64,000 nucleotides of DNA from Bacteroidetes bacterium UBA1935 (GCA_002337045.1 DDFF01000008.1:186001-250000), one strand, 5' to 3'. Shown: positions 43,748-53,746, counted from the stretch's first letter. The notes: generated by a model not told the origin, from the sequence alone. Numbers and translations: made by a program.

Positions 43748-44860
43748 ATGAGTATAATTATAGTTGATTTTGACCATTATGAAATGTTACACTCATTGAT
43801 AAAATGTATAGAACAAAATACAGAATGTATATATATATGTTCTAAAAAACATATTATAGATGAACTGAAACAAAATTCATATTCAGAGAAAGTCACTTTC
43901 AATTGGATTATAGCTACTAACAGCGAAGAGTTAATCAATCAACATATAATCTTTCAAGGAATGTATTTTGATTATGTGATATTAAACACAATATATTCAC
44001 ATTTTGGAAGTGCAATTTGCTGGTTGGAAAAATTAAAATATCATAAATCAATACTTACAATTCATAATGTTAATTATTGGTTTAAAATGGGTACTAGATA
44101 TAGGGTATTTAAGAGGCCTAGGAGTAGTAATCATATTCAAATGCTGAGTTTAGTGGATAAAGTTGATGCGTTATTGTTACTTAGCGATAATGTAAAAGAA
44201 TATGCTCTGAAAACCTATAGAATTAAAAAACCAATAATAGTTTTCCCTTATACAGTAAATGAATCCGTTAACATAGAACAATCAAACATTGATAAAATTG
44301 TTGTAGTAATTCCTGGTATTATTGAGGAAGGTAGAAAAGATTATATCTATGCGCTTGACGTTTTTTCTAAATTAGATAAGTCACGTTATAAACTTGTTTT
44401 ACTAGGAAGACCTAAAGGATTCTATGGAGAAACGGTGATAAACAAATGCCATGAACTAAAATTGCAAGGTTTAGACATTATATATTTCAAGGAGTATGTT
44501 CAGCAAATAGATTTTGAACTTTGGATGAATAAAACTGATATCATATTGGCTCCTGTAATTATTGACACTCAATATGCAGGGATTAAAGAAAAATATGGTC
44601 AATCAAAAGAAACTGGGGCAGTTTTTGATATAGTTAGATATGGTAAGCCAGGTATTATACCTACCAAACTAATTACGTCAAAACCTATTAATGCAGCATG
44701 TTTAAGATATGAAAGTCCTAAAGAATTGTTGGCGATGCTAACAGTGCTTAATAACAAAGACGCGTTATTGAATCTGAAACAGAATGCAATATTAGCAGCA
44801 AGTATATATTACTATAAAAATGTTTCTAAACGTTTATTTGATATTTTAAAGTCTATTTAA
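43748..44860 (+). CDS. GT-B-type glycosyltransferase-like protein
   Basis: The 370-residue protein has a two-domain layout with LTIHNVNYWFKMGTRY, IVVVIPGIIEEGRKDY and FDIVRYGKPGIIP in the places of GT4-like motifs. The EX7E motif is not clear, so the family call is loose. This is the most AT-rich gene of the window: 43801-43860 has only 10 G/C of 60 by hand count. It probably came with the surrounding cassette. Confidence 0.7.
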   Translation: MSIIIVDFDHYEMLHSLIKCIEQNTECIYICSKKHIIDELKQNSYSEKVTFNWIIATNSEELINQHIIFQGMYFDYVILNTIYSHFGSAICWLEKLKYHKSILTIHNVNYWFKMGTRYRVFKRPRSSNHIQMLSLVDKVDALLLLSDNVKEYALKTYRIKKPIIVFPYTVNESVNIEQSNIDKIVVVIPGIIEEGRKDYIYALDVFSKLDKSRYKLVLLGRPKGFYGETVINKCHELKLQGLDIIYFKEYVQQIDFELWMNKTDIILAPVIIDTQYAGIKEKYGQSKETGAVFDIVRYGKPGIIPTKLITSKPINAACLRYESPKELLAMLTVLNNKDALLNLKQNAILAASIYYYKNVSKRLFDILKSI

Positions 44861-44867
44861 AAGTCTT

Positions 44868-46001
44868 GTGATTTCCTGCAAAAACTGCATATTAGATAGC
44901 AACGATGATCCGAATTTGGTGTTGGATGAAAATGAGGTTTGCAACCATTGTAATTGGTATTACTCTGAAGCCGCATATTATCTTAAGCAAGGGCAAGAAG
45001 GTGAACAATTGTTACAGGAAACTGTAAATACTATAAAAGATTACGGAAAAGATAAGCAATATGATTGCTTGATAGGATTAAGTGGAGGTGTCGATAGCAG
45101 TTATGTAGCATACAGGGCTAAACAACTTGGACTTAGAGCATTGTGTGTACATTTTGACAACGGATGGAACAGTGAACAGGCTGTGATGAATATTCATCAC
45201 ATAGTTAATAAGTTAGGTTTTGATCTTAGTACATATGTAATCAATTGGGAAGAGTTTAAAGATTTACAGTTGGCTTATCTCAAGGCTTCAGTTATAGATA
45301 TAGAAGTGCTGACGGATCATGCTATTTATGGCACTATGTTCAAAATAGCAAAAGACAATGACATAAAGTATGTGCTTGGTGGTCATAACGTAGTTACTGA
45401 AGGTGTGTTGCCTTATCACTGGACCTATAATAAGAAAGACTACATCAATATAAAAGCCATACACAAACAGTATGGAGAGAAAACTTTGCAGACATACCCA
45501 TTCCTAGATAAAAAAATGAAAAAGTTTATCAGCGAATCAGGGGTTGAATTTGTAAACTATCTCAACTGGATGCCTTACGTGAAGGATGAAGTGAAAGAAG
45601 TGTTGAAACAAGAGCTCGACTGGCAAGATTATGGCGGCAAACATTACGAAAGTATTTGGACAAGGTTTTATCAGGGCTATATACTGCCTGTAAAGTTTGG
45701 TGTAGATAAACGTAAAGCCCACTACGCAACTTTGATTTGTTCCGGGCAGATGACAAGAACGCAAGCTTTGGAAGAGATGAAAAAGCCTGCTTACGATCAA
45801 ACGTTGTTTCAGGTTGATAAAGAGTTTGTCTTAAAGAAGCTGGGACTTAGCGAACCAGAGTTTGATAAAATAATGAAGCTACCTGTTCGCAATCACAGAG
45901 AGTTTGATACGGAAGGGTCTTTCTTCCATTACTACCCGATACTAAAGCCACTTCGGCCTTTGTGGCATACATTTAAAAAGCTTTCCGGAAAACATGTATA
46001 G
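44868..46001 (+). CDS. N-acetyl sugar amidotransferase, WbpG type, copy 1
   Basis: The 377-residue protein is a PP-loop ATPase of the WbpG/PseA/LegA family: zinc-type Cys4/Cys7 and Cys25/Cys28, PP-loop SGGVDSS at residues 72-78, then VHFDNGWNSE and the C-terminal GVDKRKAH block. The family turns an N-acetyl group of a nonulosonate or uronic amino sugar into an acetamidino group with ammonia from a HisH-HisF-like pair. A second copy lies at 53,746 and a HisF2-like protein between them. The start is GTG. Confidence 0.9.
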   Translation: MISCKNCILDSNDDPNLVLDENEVCNHCNWYYSEAAYYLKQGQEGEQLLQETVNTIKDYGKDKQYDCLIGLSGGVDSSYVAYRAKQLGLRALCVHFDNGWNSEQAVMNIHHIVNKLGFDLSTYVINWEEFKDLQLAYLKASVIDIEVLTDHAIYGTMFKIAKDNDIKYVLGGHNVVTEGVLPYHWTYNKKDYINIKAIHKQYGEKTLQTYPFLDKKMKKFISESGVEFVNYLNWMPYVKDEVKEVLKQELDWQDYGGKHYESIWTRFYQGYILPVKFGVDKRKAHYATLICSGQMTRTQALEEMKKPAYDQTLFQVDKEFVLKKLGLSEPEFDKIMKLPVRNHREFDTEGSFFHYYPILKPLRPLWHTFKKLSGKHV

Positions 46002-47026
46002 TGAATAAAGTTGTTTCTATAATAACACCCAGTTTCAACAGGGCATATATAGTGGATGAGACTGCTCAGTCTATCTTTAATCAAACCTATCCGCATTGGG
46101 AATGGGTGATTACCGATGACGGTAGTACAGATGAAAGCTGGGAGAAATTGCAACAATATGCTGCTACAGATAGTCGCGTAAAAATATTTAAAAGAAACAG
46201 AGATCCTAAAGGGGCTTGTGTTTGCAGAAATATATCTGTAGAAAGATGTACTGGCGACTATGTGATGTTTCTGGATACTGATGATGTGCTTGCGTCATTC
46301 TGTCTGGAACAGCGCGTAAAAGCTATGGAAGAAAATGAAGACTGTGATTTCGTAATCTTTCCTATGCTGTTGTTTAAAAACAAGCCTGATGATACACGTA
46401 TTATCTGGAATATAGATAAAGACGAAGATGACTTAGCGCGTATATTAAGAGGTGATGCAGTTTGCCAGGGAACTGGTCCGTTGTGGAAAAAGTCTTCGTT
46501 TGTGAAAGTTGGGATGTGGAAGGAAGACTTAAAGCTTTGGCAAGATATTGAGCTTCATATAAGAAGCTTACTATATCCTGTTAAGTATAAAAAGAGATTA
46601 GACCTGAAGCCTGACGTTTTTTTAAGAACATCAGATGATAGTCTTTCACGTGTAGGCTATTATTCCTTACCAAAGATGCAAAGCCGCATATCGGTATATA
46701 AAGGTGCATGTTCAAGGGTAAAGGAGGTTGGCAAGCAGCGGCAATATGCTATGCCATTGAAGGTGATGGGTATAGATGTATTAGTAAGTGCGGTAAAGAG
46801 CGGTTATTACGAAGGTGTAAGCGAAATAATAGACATATTGCTGCAGCACCAGATAATAAATGACCAAGAACTCCAAAAAGTAAAGAGGTATATAGCTTTC
46901 TCGAAAGCGAAACTGTATAAGCTGCCGTTCTTATATAAAGGTGTGCAGCAAAAAGTTATGAATATGGGTAATGCAGGAGATGTTACTATAACATCTGTCA
47001 AATGGAATGGTGAAGTGACTTTATAA
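46001..47026 (+). CDS. Glycosyltransferase family 2 protein
   Basis: The 341-residue protein has VSIITPSFNRAYIVDETAQ at the start, TDDGSTDESW near residue 45 and MFLDTDDVLASFC near residue 92. Its start GTG shares one base with the TAG of the amidotransferase gene. G+C rises again here after the AT-rich block. Confidence 0.92.
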   Translation: MNKVVSIITPSFNRAYIVDETAQSIFNQTYPHWEWVITDDGSTDESWEKLQQYAATDSRVKIFKRNRDPKGACVCRNISVERCTGDYVMFLDTDDVLASFCLEQRVKAMEENEDCDFVIFPMLLFKNKPDDTRIIWNIDKDEDDLARILRGDAVCQGTGPLWKKSSFVKVGMWKEDLKLWQDIELHIRSLLYPVKYKKRLDLKPDVFLRTSDDSLSRVGYYSLPKMQSRISVYKGACSRVKEVGKQRQYAMPLKVMGIDVLVSAVKSGYYEGVSEIIDILLQHQIINDQELQKVKRYIAFSKAKLYKLPFLYKGVQQKVMNMGNAGDVTITSVKWNGEVTL

Positions 47027-47028
47027 AA

Positions 47029-48003
47029 ATGTCAGAACAACAACCTTTAATATCTATAGTAATCCCTGTAAAGAATGGGGAATATTGGATGGATAAATGT
47101 TTGGGCGGTATCATGTCTCAAACACTGTTTCCCCAATGTGAGATTATTGTAATAGACTCTGGATCTACAGATAAAACACTAGACATATTAAAGTCCTATC
47201 CTCTAAAGGTTATTAGTATTCAGCCCGAAACATTCAATCATGGGTTGACGCGCAATTTGGGTGTAGCCAAGAGCAGCGGTAAATATATAGTGATGACCGT
47301 GCAGGATGCTGTTGCAGCAGATAGCCTTTGGTTGCAGAAAATGCTAGATGGATTTAGTGTTGCAGAAAATGTTGCCGCAGTTTGCGGTAAGCAGATAGTG
47401 CCACATGATAAAGATAAAAATCCCGCAGAGTGGTATAGGCCGGTGGCTAAGGGAGAGATTATAGCGTATAGCTTTTCAGAAGAAATATTTAATAACCTTT
47501 CTCCTTCAGAAAAAAAAAGCGTATGCGGATGGGACGATGTAACAGCCATGTATCTGAGAGATGCACTGGTTGAAATTCCTTTTCGAAAAACATCTTTCGC
47601 AGAAGATGCGCAATGGGCAAAAGACGCTTATCTGAAAGGGTACACTTTGGTTTACAATCCGGAGGCAACTGTAAGCCATTACCACTATGAAAATCCGGAC
47701 TATACATATAAACGAACATTTACCGTATTGTATCATATGTATCGGTTCTTCAACAATCTCCCCAATGTTTACTGCCCGGGATTGATAGATTCGTTAAAAC
47801 TAGCAAAGCTTCTATTCAAAGAAGCTAAATTGACTTTGGGAGAAAAAATAAAGTGGTATAGATATAATATGGCTATACGAAAAGTATATGCTAAAGCAAT
47901 CCAAGATTTTCTCCAGTTTGTAGAACTTGGTGATGAAGCATTGGATAAACAACATGAACTGCTATGTGGTATGCCACCAATAGCACCTGTTAAGCATTCT
48001 TAG
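47029..48003 (+). CDS. Glycosyltransferase family 2 protein, rhamnosyltransferase-like
   Basis: The 324-residue protein has ISIVIPVKNGEYWMDKCL at the start, IVIDSGSTDKTLDIL near residue 40, and the FNHGLTRNLGVAKSSGKY block typical of RfbF/RhlC-like GT2 enzymes. Late SFAEDAQWAKDAYLKGY is the acidic catalytic helix region. It would add a deoxyhexose-like sugar; fucose is possible in view of gmd and fcl (inference). Confidence 0.88.
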   Translation: MSEQQPLISIVIPVKNGEYWMDKCLGGIMSQTLFPQCEIIVIDSGSTDKTLDILKSYPLKVISIQPETFNHGLTRNLGVAKSSGKYIVMTVQDAVAADSLWLQKMLDGFSVAENVAAVCGKQIVPHDKDKNPAEWYRPVAKGEIIAYSFSEEIFNNLSPSEKKSVCGWDDVTAMYLRDALVEIPFRKTSFAEDAQWAKDAYLKGYTLVYNPEATVSHYHYENPDYTYKRTFTVLYHMYRFFNNLPNVYCPGLIDSLKLAKLLFKEAKLTLGEKIKWYRYNMAIRKVYAKAIQDFLQFVELGDEALDKQHELLCGMPPIAPVKHS

Positions 48004-48013
48004 CCTGATAGAT

Positions 48014-48808
48014 ATGATTATAGTTAGTGTGTTGATTACTTTATATAACAGGAAAGACCTGATACGTGAAACCCTTGATAGCGTATTATTATCGGCATAT
48101 AAAGATTTTGAAGTAATAGTTGTTGATGATTGCTCTACTGATGATTCATACGCTGTGGCACTGGAATATGCGAAAAAAGATGCGAGGGTGCGTGTATTCA
48201 AAAATGAAACTAATCTTGGAGATTATAAAAATCGAAACAAAGCAGCATCTTACGCTCAAGGGAAGTACATAAAGTATGTAGACTCAGACGATATTATGTA
48301 TGCGCATTGCCTGCAGGTAATGGTTGAGGCTATGGAAAAGTATCCGGATGCAGGCTTTGCATTGTGTGCTAAAGCAGATTATTACCATAAATACCCGATG
48401 TTGCTTTCTAGTAAAGAAGCATACAAGGAGCATTTTGAAGAGTTTGGCCACTTTGATAGGTCTCCGGGTTCTGCGATAATAAAAAAAGAAGTGTTTGATA
48501 AAGTTGGCGGGTTTAGCGGAGAAAGAATGATAGGTGATTTCGATTTGTGGTTTCGTATAGCTATGTATTACCCGATGGTTAAGATGGTTACGGGCCTGTA
48601 TTGGTCTAGGATACATGAGGCACAAGAATCTCAAACAGACTATGCGCGAGAGCAATATGCTGCATTAAGAAACATGGTAATTGAAAGGTATTTCGCACAT
48701 AAAGATTGCCCGATAACAGAATCAGAAAAAAATAAATACAGACAGCAAATAAAAAGGTATAACAGATTTAGTGCTGTTAAGCAATTTGCTCAAAGGCTTA
48801 TCAGATAA
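48014..48808 (+). CDS. Glycosyltransferase family 2 protein
   Basis: The 264-residue GT-A protein has VSVLITLYNRKDLIRETL, VVDDCSTDDSYAVAL near residue 36 and KYVDSDDIMYAHCL near residue 88. It is a short, single-domain enzyme of the operon. Confidence 0.9.
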   Translation: MIIVSVLITLYNRKDLIRETLDSVLLSAYKDFEVIVVDDCSTDDSYAVALEYAKKDARVRVFKNETNLGDYKNRNKAASYAQGKYIKYVDSDDIMYAHCLQVMVEAMEKYPDAGFALCAKADYYHKYPMLLSSKEAYKEHFEEFGHFDRSPGSAIIKKEVFDKVGGFSGERMIGDFDLWFRIAMYYPMVKMVTGLYWSRIHEAQESQTDYAREQYAALRNMVIERYFAHKDCPITESEKNKYRQQIKRYNRFSAVKQFAQRLIR

Positions 48809-48830
48809 GCACCTGCAAAAAAAATGAATT

Positions 48831-49619
48831 ATGTTTGATCCAAAAAAATACTGGGAAAATAGACTTGCTACACATTATGACTTGATAGGTGTTGGGGATA
48901 TTTCTCTTGGTTATCATTATAATAAATGGAGTTATAGCGTAACTAGGAAAATTCTTAAACGACTATTCAAGAAATATGTAAACGCAACAAATAACGGTGC
49001 TAATGTATTGGATATTGGCCCGGGTACAGGGTTTGTTGTTGAGATATGGCAATCATTAGGCAACAATGTTACAGGTGTGGATATTTCTGCTACTGCAGTA
49101 AAAAACTTATCTGCCAAATTTCCATCAGGTGCTTTTATGGAGTTTGATATTGGTAGTGGAAAATTGCCTGTGGATGACAATCGTTTTGATTGTGTAAGTG
49201 CAGCCTCTGTTTTGTATCATATAGTTGATGATAGTGCGTTTAGTCAAGCCTTAGATAATATTTACAGAGTACTAAAACCTGGGGGCTACTTCATATTCTC
49301 AGACAATTTTATTCATGATAGAGTTTATAATATTACGCATCAGAAATGCAGAACATTGAGCGAATATGAAAATGCATTGAAGAGTAAAGGTTTTGATATA
49401 GTAGACAGGGTTCCGAATTATGTTTTAATGAATGATCCTGTGGATGCGAATACTAAATTTTATCCTCGTATCTGGAGTTTGTTGACAAGGTTGTCAAGAA
49501 AATCGAAAGTACTTGATGCGATAATCTGGCCGGTATTGTATCCTGTTGAGCTCTTTCTTACTGCTAATATGAAAGAATCTCCTGCACAGGAATTTATGAT
49601 TTGCAGGGCAAAAAAATAA
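48831..49619 (+). CDS. Class I SAM-dependent methyltransferase
   Basis: The 262-residue protein has motif I VLDIGPGTGFVVEIW near residue 61, acidic GVDISATAV near 85 and a FDCVSAASVLYHIVDD segment. The end holds a hydrophobic stretch (about 225-245). It may methylate a sugar hydroxyl; a terminal methyl cap read by the Wzt C-terminal domain is one possibility. Confidence 0.82.
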   Translation: MFDPKKYWENRLATHYDLIGVGDISLGYHYNKWSYSVTRKILKRLFKKYVNATNNGANVLDIGPGTGFVVEIWQSLGNNVTGVDISATAVKNLSAKFPSGAFMEFDIGSGKLPVDDNRFDCVSAASVLYHIVDDSAFSQALDNIYRVLKPGGYFIFSDNFIHDRVYNITHQKCRTLSEYENALKSKGFDIVDRVPNYVLMNDPVDANTKFYPRIWSLLTRLSRKSKVLDAIIWPVLYPVELFLTANMKESPAQEFMICRAKK

Positions 49620-49620
49620 A

Positions 49621-50880
49621 GTGAGAGTACTGATAATACCACCCGAAGAGTTTGTTCCACAACGGAATCACTTTCTTGGTATATTTCAATATCATCAAGC
49701 CTGTATTCTGCAAAATGCAGGCTACGAGGTTGGTGTATTGTCTGTAACACAGGCTTACTCAATACCGATGCTAGCCAAATCTTTTTTGTTCAAACTGACA
49801 GGAAAGGAAACCGGGAATAATACAGATGATTTGTCTTTGAAGCAATTATTGGCACTAGCTAATAATAAACTGTTTCACCAAGATAAATATATTGTTGAAG
49901 AAAAGGTTGGGGATATTAATGTGTTCAGAGTAGAAGGGTTCTACTACATGGCGCCATCAGACTATACCAATAGTTATGGTTGGATAAAAGCCGGGCTTGC
50001 AGCATTCAAAAAATATGTTGCCAAGTATGGTATGCCCGATGTAGTACATGCACATAATGCAATGTATTCGGGTATGTTGGCAAATGCCATCAAGAATATT
50101 TACAAAGTGCCTTATGTAATTACTGAACACAGTACATGGCATGCGCGTGGTCTTATAAAAGATAGACGCCTTCACAATCTGATGCACAGAGCATACCTGA
50201 AAAGCCATGGTGCATATGCAGTGAGCAAACCATTTTGTGAATTGCTCGCCACTAAGTTTAGCGGAGCAAAGTTTAACTATTTCCCGAATGTGCTTGATCC
50301 GTTTTTAGAAGCATATAAATACCAGACAATAGAAAAGGATGCAGGGAGTGATTTTGTGTTTCTGAATATTGCAGAGCTTCACCCAAAGAAAAATCACAAA
50401 CTGCTGATAAATGCATTTGCAGCGTTGAAGAAACAATCAAAGTATGCACATGCTAAACTTTGGTTAGCGGGCAGTGGTTCAGAGTATGATGCTATTAAAG
50501 CGCAGATAGAAAACTTGCAATTGCAAAACGATGTAATAATGCATGGTTTACTTAGCAGGCAGAAAATACTGGAGTCGATACAACAAGCTGATTCAATCGT
50601 ATTATCTAGTGATTATGAAACATTTGGTGTTGTGCTGATAGAAGGAATGTTATTTGGTAAGCCGGTAATAGCTACAAAATGTGGTGGCCCCGAATCATTT
50701 GTTAATGATAAATGTGGCATATTGATAGAAACTGGAAGCGAAACTCAATTGACTGATGCAATGGCGTCGCAGATAGATAATAGCACATCTTACGATGCAA
50801 CGGTTATCCGAAACTATGCACTCGAGCAATTTGGTGCAGCAAGTTTTCTGAAAAAGATAAAAGAGATATACCCTAATTAA
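49621..50880 (+). CDS. Glycosyltransferase family 4 protein
   Basis: The 419-residue GT-B protein has VVHAHNAMYSGMLANAI in the first domain, VITEHSTWHARG, then NIAELHPKKNHKLLINAF and SSDYETFGVVLIEGMLFGKP with the EX7E motif. It starts with a GTG one base after the previous stop. Confidence 0.92.
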   Translation: MRVLIIPPEEFVPQRNHFLGIFQYHQACILQNAGYEVGVLSVTQAYSIPMLAKSFLFKLTGKETGNNTDDLSLKQLLALANNKLFHQDKYIVEEKVGDINVFRVEGFYYMAPSDYTNSYGWIKAGLAAFKKYVAKYGMPDVVHAHNAMYSGMLANAIKNIYKVPYVITEHSTWHARGLIKDRRLHNLMHRAYLKSHGAYAVSKPFCELLATKFSGAKFNYFPNVLDPFLEAYKYQTIEKDAGSDFVFLNIAELHPKKNHKLLINAFAALKKQSKYAHAKLWLAGSGSEYDAIKAQIENLQLQNDVIMHGLLSRQKILESIQQADSIVLSSDYETFGVVLIEGMLFGKPVIATKCGGPESFVNDKCGILIETGSETQLTDAMASQIDNSTSYDATVIRNYALEQFGAASFLKKIKEIYPN

Positions 50881-50889
50881 CCGATAAGA

Positions 50890-51639
50890 ATGGCGAGAAC
50901 CAGAATCATACCAGTCCTTTTGTTGAACAAGGGTGGATTGTATAAAACAATCAAGTTTAAGAATCCTGCATATATTGGCGACCCGATAAATGCAGTTAAG
51001 ATATTTAATGAGAAAGAAGCAGATGAGTTGATTCTGTTGGACTATACGGCATCTGTAGACAAGCGTGAGCCTGATTTTGTAAAGATTAGTGAAATAGCAA
51101 GTGAGGCATTTATGCCGATGGCATATGGGGGAGGTATCAGAAATTACGACACAGCTAAGAAAGTGTTTGATGCTGGGTATGAAAAAGTGATATTGAATTC
51201 AATACTTTTTGAAGACCTGAAGCTGGTGGATAAAATAGCTTCAGTTTATGGTAGCCAGGCAGTAGTAGGTTGCATAGATTTTAAGAAGCCATTGCTGAGT
51301 AAGAACAAAGCATTCGGATATTCGGGGACAAAGTCATCAAGCCATACCCCTGTTGAATGGGCTAAACAATTACAGCAAGCAGGCGTAGGTGAGATAATGA
51401 TTAATAGTATCGAACTGGACGGTACTTGGGATGGGTATGCAACTGATGTGATTAAAGAAGTGTCCTCAAATATAAATGTGCCGTTAATAGCTTGCGGGGG
51501 TGCAGGTACACTAGATGATTTTCAGAAGGCTGTAGATAATGGAGCATCAGCGGTTGCTGCAGGTAGTATGTTTGTGTTTCAGAAAAAAGGCATGGGAGTA
51601 CTGATCAATTTCCCTACCGGAAAAGTAATTTCTAAGTGA
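50890..51639 (+). CDS. HisF2/AglZ-like protein for acetamidino sugar synthesis
   Basis: The 249-residue TIM barrel resembles HisF but has RIIPVLLLNKGGLYKT at the start, so the first catalytic Asp of true HisF (Asp11) is Leu; the second Asp is kept in VVGCIDFKK. This is the pattern of the HisF2 proteins that work with WbpG. It would channel ammonia for amidination of an amino sugar rather than make histidine. The matching glutaminase HisH is absent from the window. The last codons overlap the GTG of the broken acyltransferase by 4 bases. Confidence 0.85.
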   Translation: MARTRIIPVLLLNKGGLYKTIKFKNPAYIGDPINAVKIFNEKEADELILLDYTASVDKREPDFVKISEIASEAFMPMAYGGGIRNYDTAKKVFDAGYEKVILNSILFEDLKLVDKIASVYGSQAVVGCIDFKKPLLSKNKAFGYSGTKSSSHTPVEWAKQLQQAGVGEIMINSIELDGTWDGYATDVIKEVSSNINVPLIACGGAGTLDDFQKAVDNGASAVAAGSMFVFQKKGMGVLINFPTGKVISK

Positions 51640-52716
51640 AGCAGTTAAGGTATTACCCTCAACTAGATGGCATTCGTTTTATCTGTATTGCACTGGTATT
51701 ATTTGATCACTGGGGAATAAGAGAATTAATACATGTACACACAGGCCCAGCAGGTGTGGCATTTTTTTTGTTTTAAGTGGATTCCTATTGGGGGAAATAC
51801 TTTTCCTTGAAAAAGAGAAAGGCCTGGCTAAATGGAGTATTATCAAAAACTTCTTTGTAAGGCGAACACTACGAATCTTCCCATTGTATTATGCAACAAT
51901 ACTACTATATGCTTTGCTGGTAACTACTGGGGGCATTTTATGGTGGAATTTGTTGTACACCAATAATATATTACAAGCAATAGATGTTAATTGGGTGCCA
52001 AAAGAGTTTTGGCCACTATGGTCTTTGTGTGTAGAAGAACAGTTCTATTTGTTCTTTCCGTTTTTATGGTGAGCTTGTCTGTAAAAGCAATAAGAAGATA
52101 TTTGGTTGCAGGAATTCTATTTGCTGTAGTAGGCCGGATAGTGCTAATTTCTGTAAATAATAATTTGTACGAAATCAGTGCTTATGCGTTAATGCCTTTT
52201 TGTCTTGATTGCTTATTTCTCGGGGTGCTGTTAGCTTATTATAAACTTTATAAGAACGAAACCATCACCTCGGTGTTTAAAAAATATCCTATAAACATAT
52301 TGTTGGTTCTATTCATAATTGTTCAAATCGTTTTACAGCGTTTCGGGTGGCCACTATTCAACAATGCAATAGGTAGATTATTCGCAAGTATTACGGGTGT
52401 TGTATTGATTGGCTACTCTGTGCTTGTAGGGTATAAAGGGTGGTTTCAGAAGGTGCTGGAAAATAAGTTTATTTCTTACTTGGGGAAAATATCTTACGGC
52501 CTTTATTTGTTACACGCATTTGTTCAGGTGTTTTATGAAAAATACCTGATTAATAATCCTGTCAAACTCTCACTTGCTAATCTGAATTTACCCATCATAA
52601 GCAACAGGTACCTGATAGATTTTGTTTTTCTATTCATAATAACTGTTGCAGTAGCTCATATTTCGTATCAATATTTCGAAAAAAGTTTTTTAAAGTATAA
52701 ATCAAAGTTTGTCTGA
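51636..52716 (+). pseudogene. OafA-like acyltransferase, broken by two T-run frameshifts
   Basis: Three frames in order give one acyltransferase_3 protein of about 360 residues. The first frame (from GTG 51636) holds YYPQLDGIRFICIALVLFDHWG with the catalytic His and ends at a TAA after GVAFF. The second (near 51771-52072) holds RRTLRIFPLYY and EEQFYLFFPF. The third (to 52716) holds the remaining membrane helices. The breaks fall in T8 (51762-51769) and T5 (52061-52065); one extra T in each would restore the frame. The enzyme would have acetylated the polysaccharide. A sequencing error, phase variation or true decay are all possible. Confidence 0.8.
51762..51769 (+). repeat. T8 homopolymer at the first acyltransferase frameshift
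   Basis: A run of eight T where nine would keep GVAFF joined to VLSGFL in frame. Homopolymers of this length can slip in replication and in sequencing. Confidence 0.85.
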
Positions 52717-52717
52717 A

Positions 52718-53746
52718 ATGGCTGACAATAAAATCAAATTTGCATTAGTAGGTTGTGGCCGTATAGCACAACGCCATGCAGAACATATCAATAAGCAAGG
52801 TGTGCTTGTTGCAGTATGCGATGTGGTAAAAGAAAAAGCAGACGCGCTGGCAGAACTGTACGGAGCGAAAGCATATTACGATATAGATACGCTTTTAGCT
52901 AACGAAAAGGATATTGATGTAGTGTCTATATGCTCGCCAAATGGTTTGCATGCGGAACATTCTATCAAAGCACTGAAGGCGGGCTTCCACGCACTGTGCG
53001 AAAAGCCTATGGCCATAAATGTGCACGACTGTGGCGAAATGATAAAGGCTGCTGAACAATCTAACAAGCGTTTATTCGCTATTAAGCAAAACAGGTTCAA
53101 TCCGCCTGTAGCTGCTGTAAAGCAAGCAATAGATGAAGGCCGTTTCGGGAAAATATTCAGTGTGCAGCTAAGCTGTTTCTGGAACAGGAATGATGACTAT
53201 TATGCGAACTCCTGGAAAGGAACAAAAGACCTTGATGGTGGTACGTTATATACACAGTTCTCCCACTTTGTAGACTTGCTCTACTGGATGATTGGTGATA
53301 TCAAGAACGTACAGGCATATATTGGTAACTACGCCCACAAAGACACCATTGAATTTGAAGATACAGGTGCAATTATTGCAGAGTTCTACAATGGTGCAAT
53401 AGGTACTATCAACTATACGGTAAATAGCTATCAGAAAAATATGGAAGGTTCACTGACCATATTTGCAGAGAATGGTACTGTGAAAATTGGAGGTCAATAT
53501 CTGAATGAGCTGGAATACCAGAACATAAAAGACTATAAAATTGAAAATCTGCCAGAAGGCAATAAGCCTAATAACTATGGCTCTTATCAAGGTTCTATGT
53601 CGAACCATGATAAAGTTTATGAAAACCTGATAAATGTACTTACACATAATGCTGCTATTTCTACAAGTGCATTTGAGGGTTTGAAAACAGTAGAGATAAT
53701 CGATAAGATTTACACTGCAGCTGTAAATGTTAAAAACAACGGATAA
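52718..53746 (+). CDS. Gfo/Idh/MocA sugar-nucleotide oxidoreductase, WbpB-like
   Basis: The 342-residue protein has VGCGRIAQRH near residue 11 for NAD and CEKPMAINVHDC near residue 94 with the catalytic Lys, then RFNPPVAAVKQAI. It resembles WbpB-type enzymes that oxidise C3 of UDP-GlcNAcA before amination by WbpE. The order WbpB - WbpG - formyltransferase - WbpD - WbpE in the next 4.5 kb supports a C3-amino sugar route. The UDP-GlcNAc dehydrogenase (WbpA) is not in the window. The ATG at 52718 is used. Confidence 0.85.
   Translation: MADNKIKFALVGCGRIAQRHAEHINKQGVLVAVCDVVKEKADALAELYGAKAYYDIDTLLANEKDIDVVSICSPNGLHAEHSIKALKAGFHALCEKPMAINVHDCGEMIKAAEQSNKRLFAIKQNRFNPPVAAVKQAIDEGRFGKIFSVQLSCFWNRNDDYYANSWKGTKDLDGGTLYTQFSHFVDLLYWMIGDIKNVQAYIGNYAHKDTIEFEDTGAIIAEFYNGAIGTINYTVNSYQKNMEGSLTIFAENGTVKIGGQYLNELEYQNIKDYKIENLPEGNKPNNYGSYQGSMSNHDKVYENLINVLTHNAAISTSAFEGLKTVEIIDKIYTAAVNVKNNG

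Noticed and set aside
51762..52065. Programmed frameshifting in the acyltransferase
   Set aside because: Two shifts in the same direction 300 bases apart, with no typical slippery heptamer plus structure, are better explained by lost bases or sequencing error.
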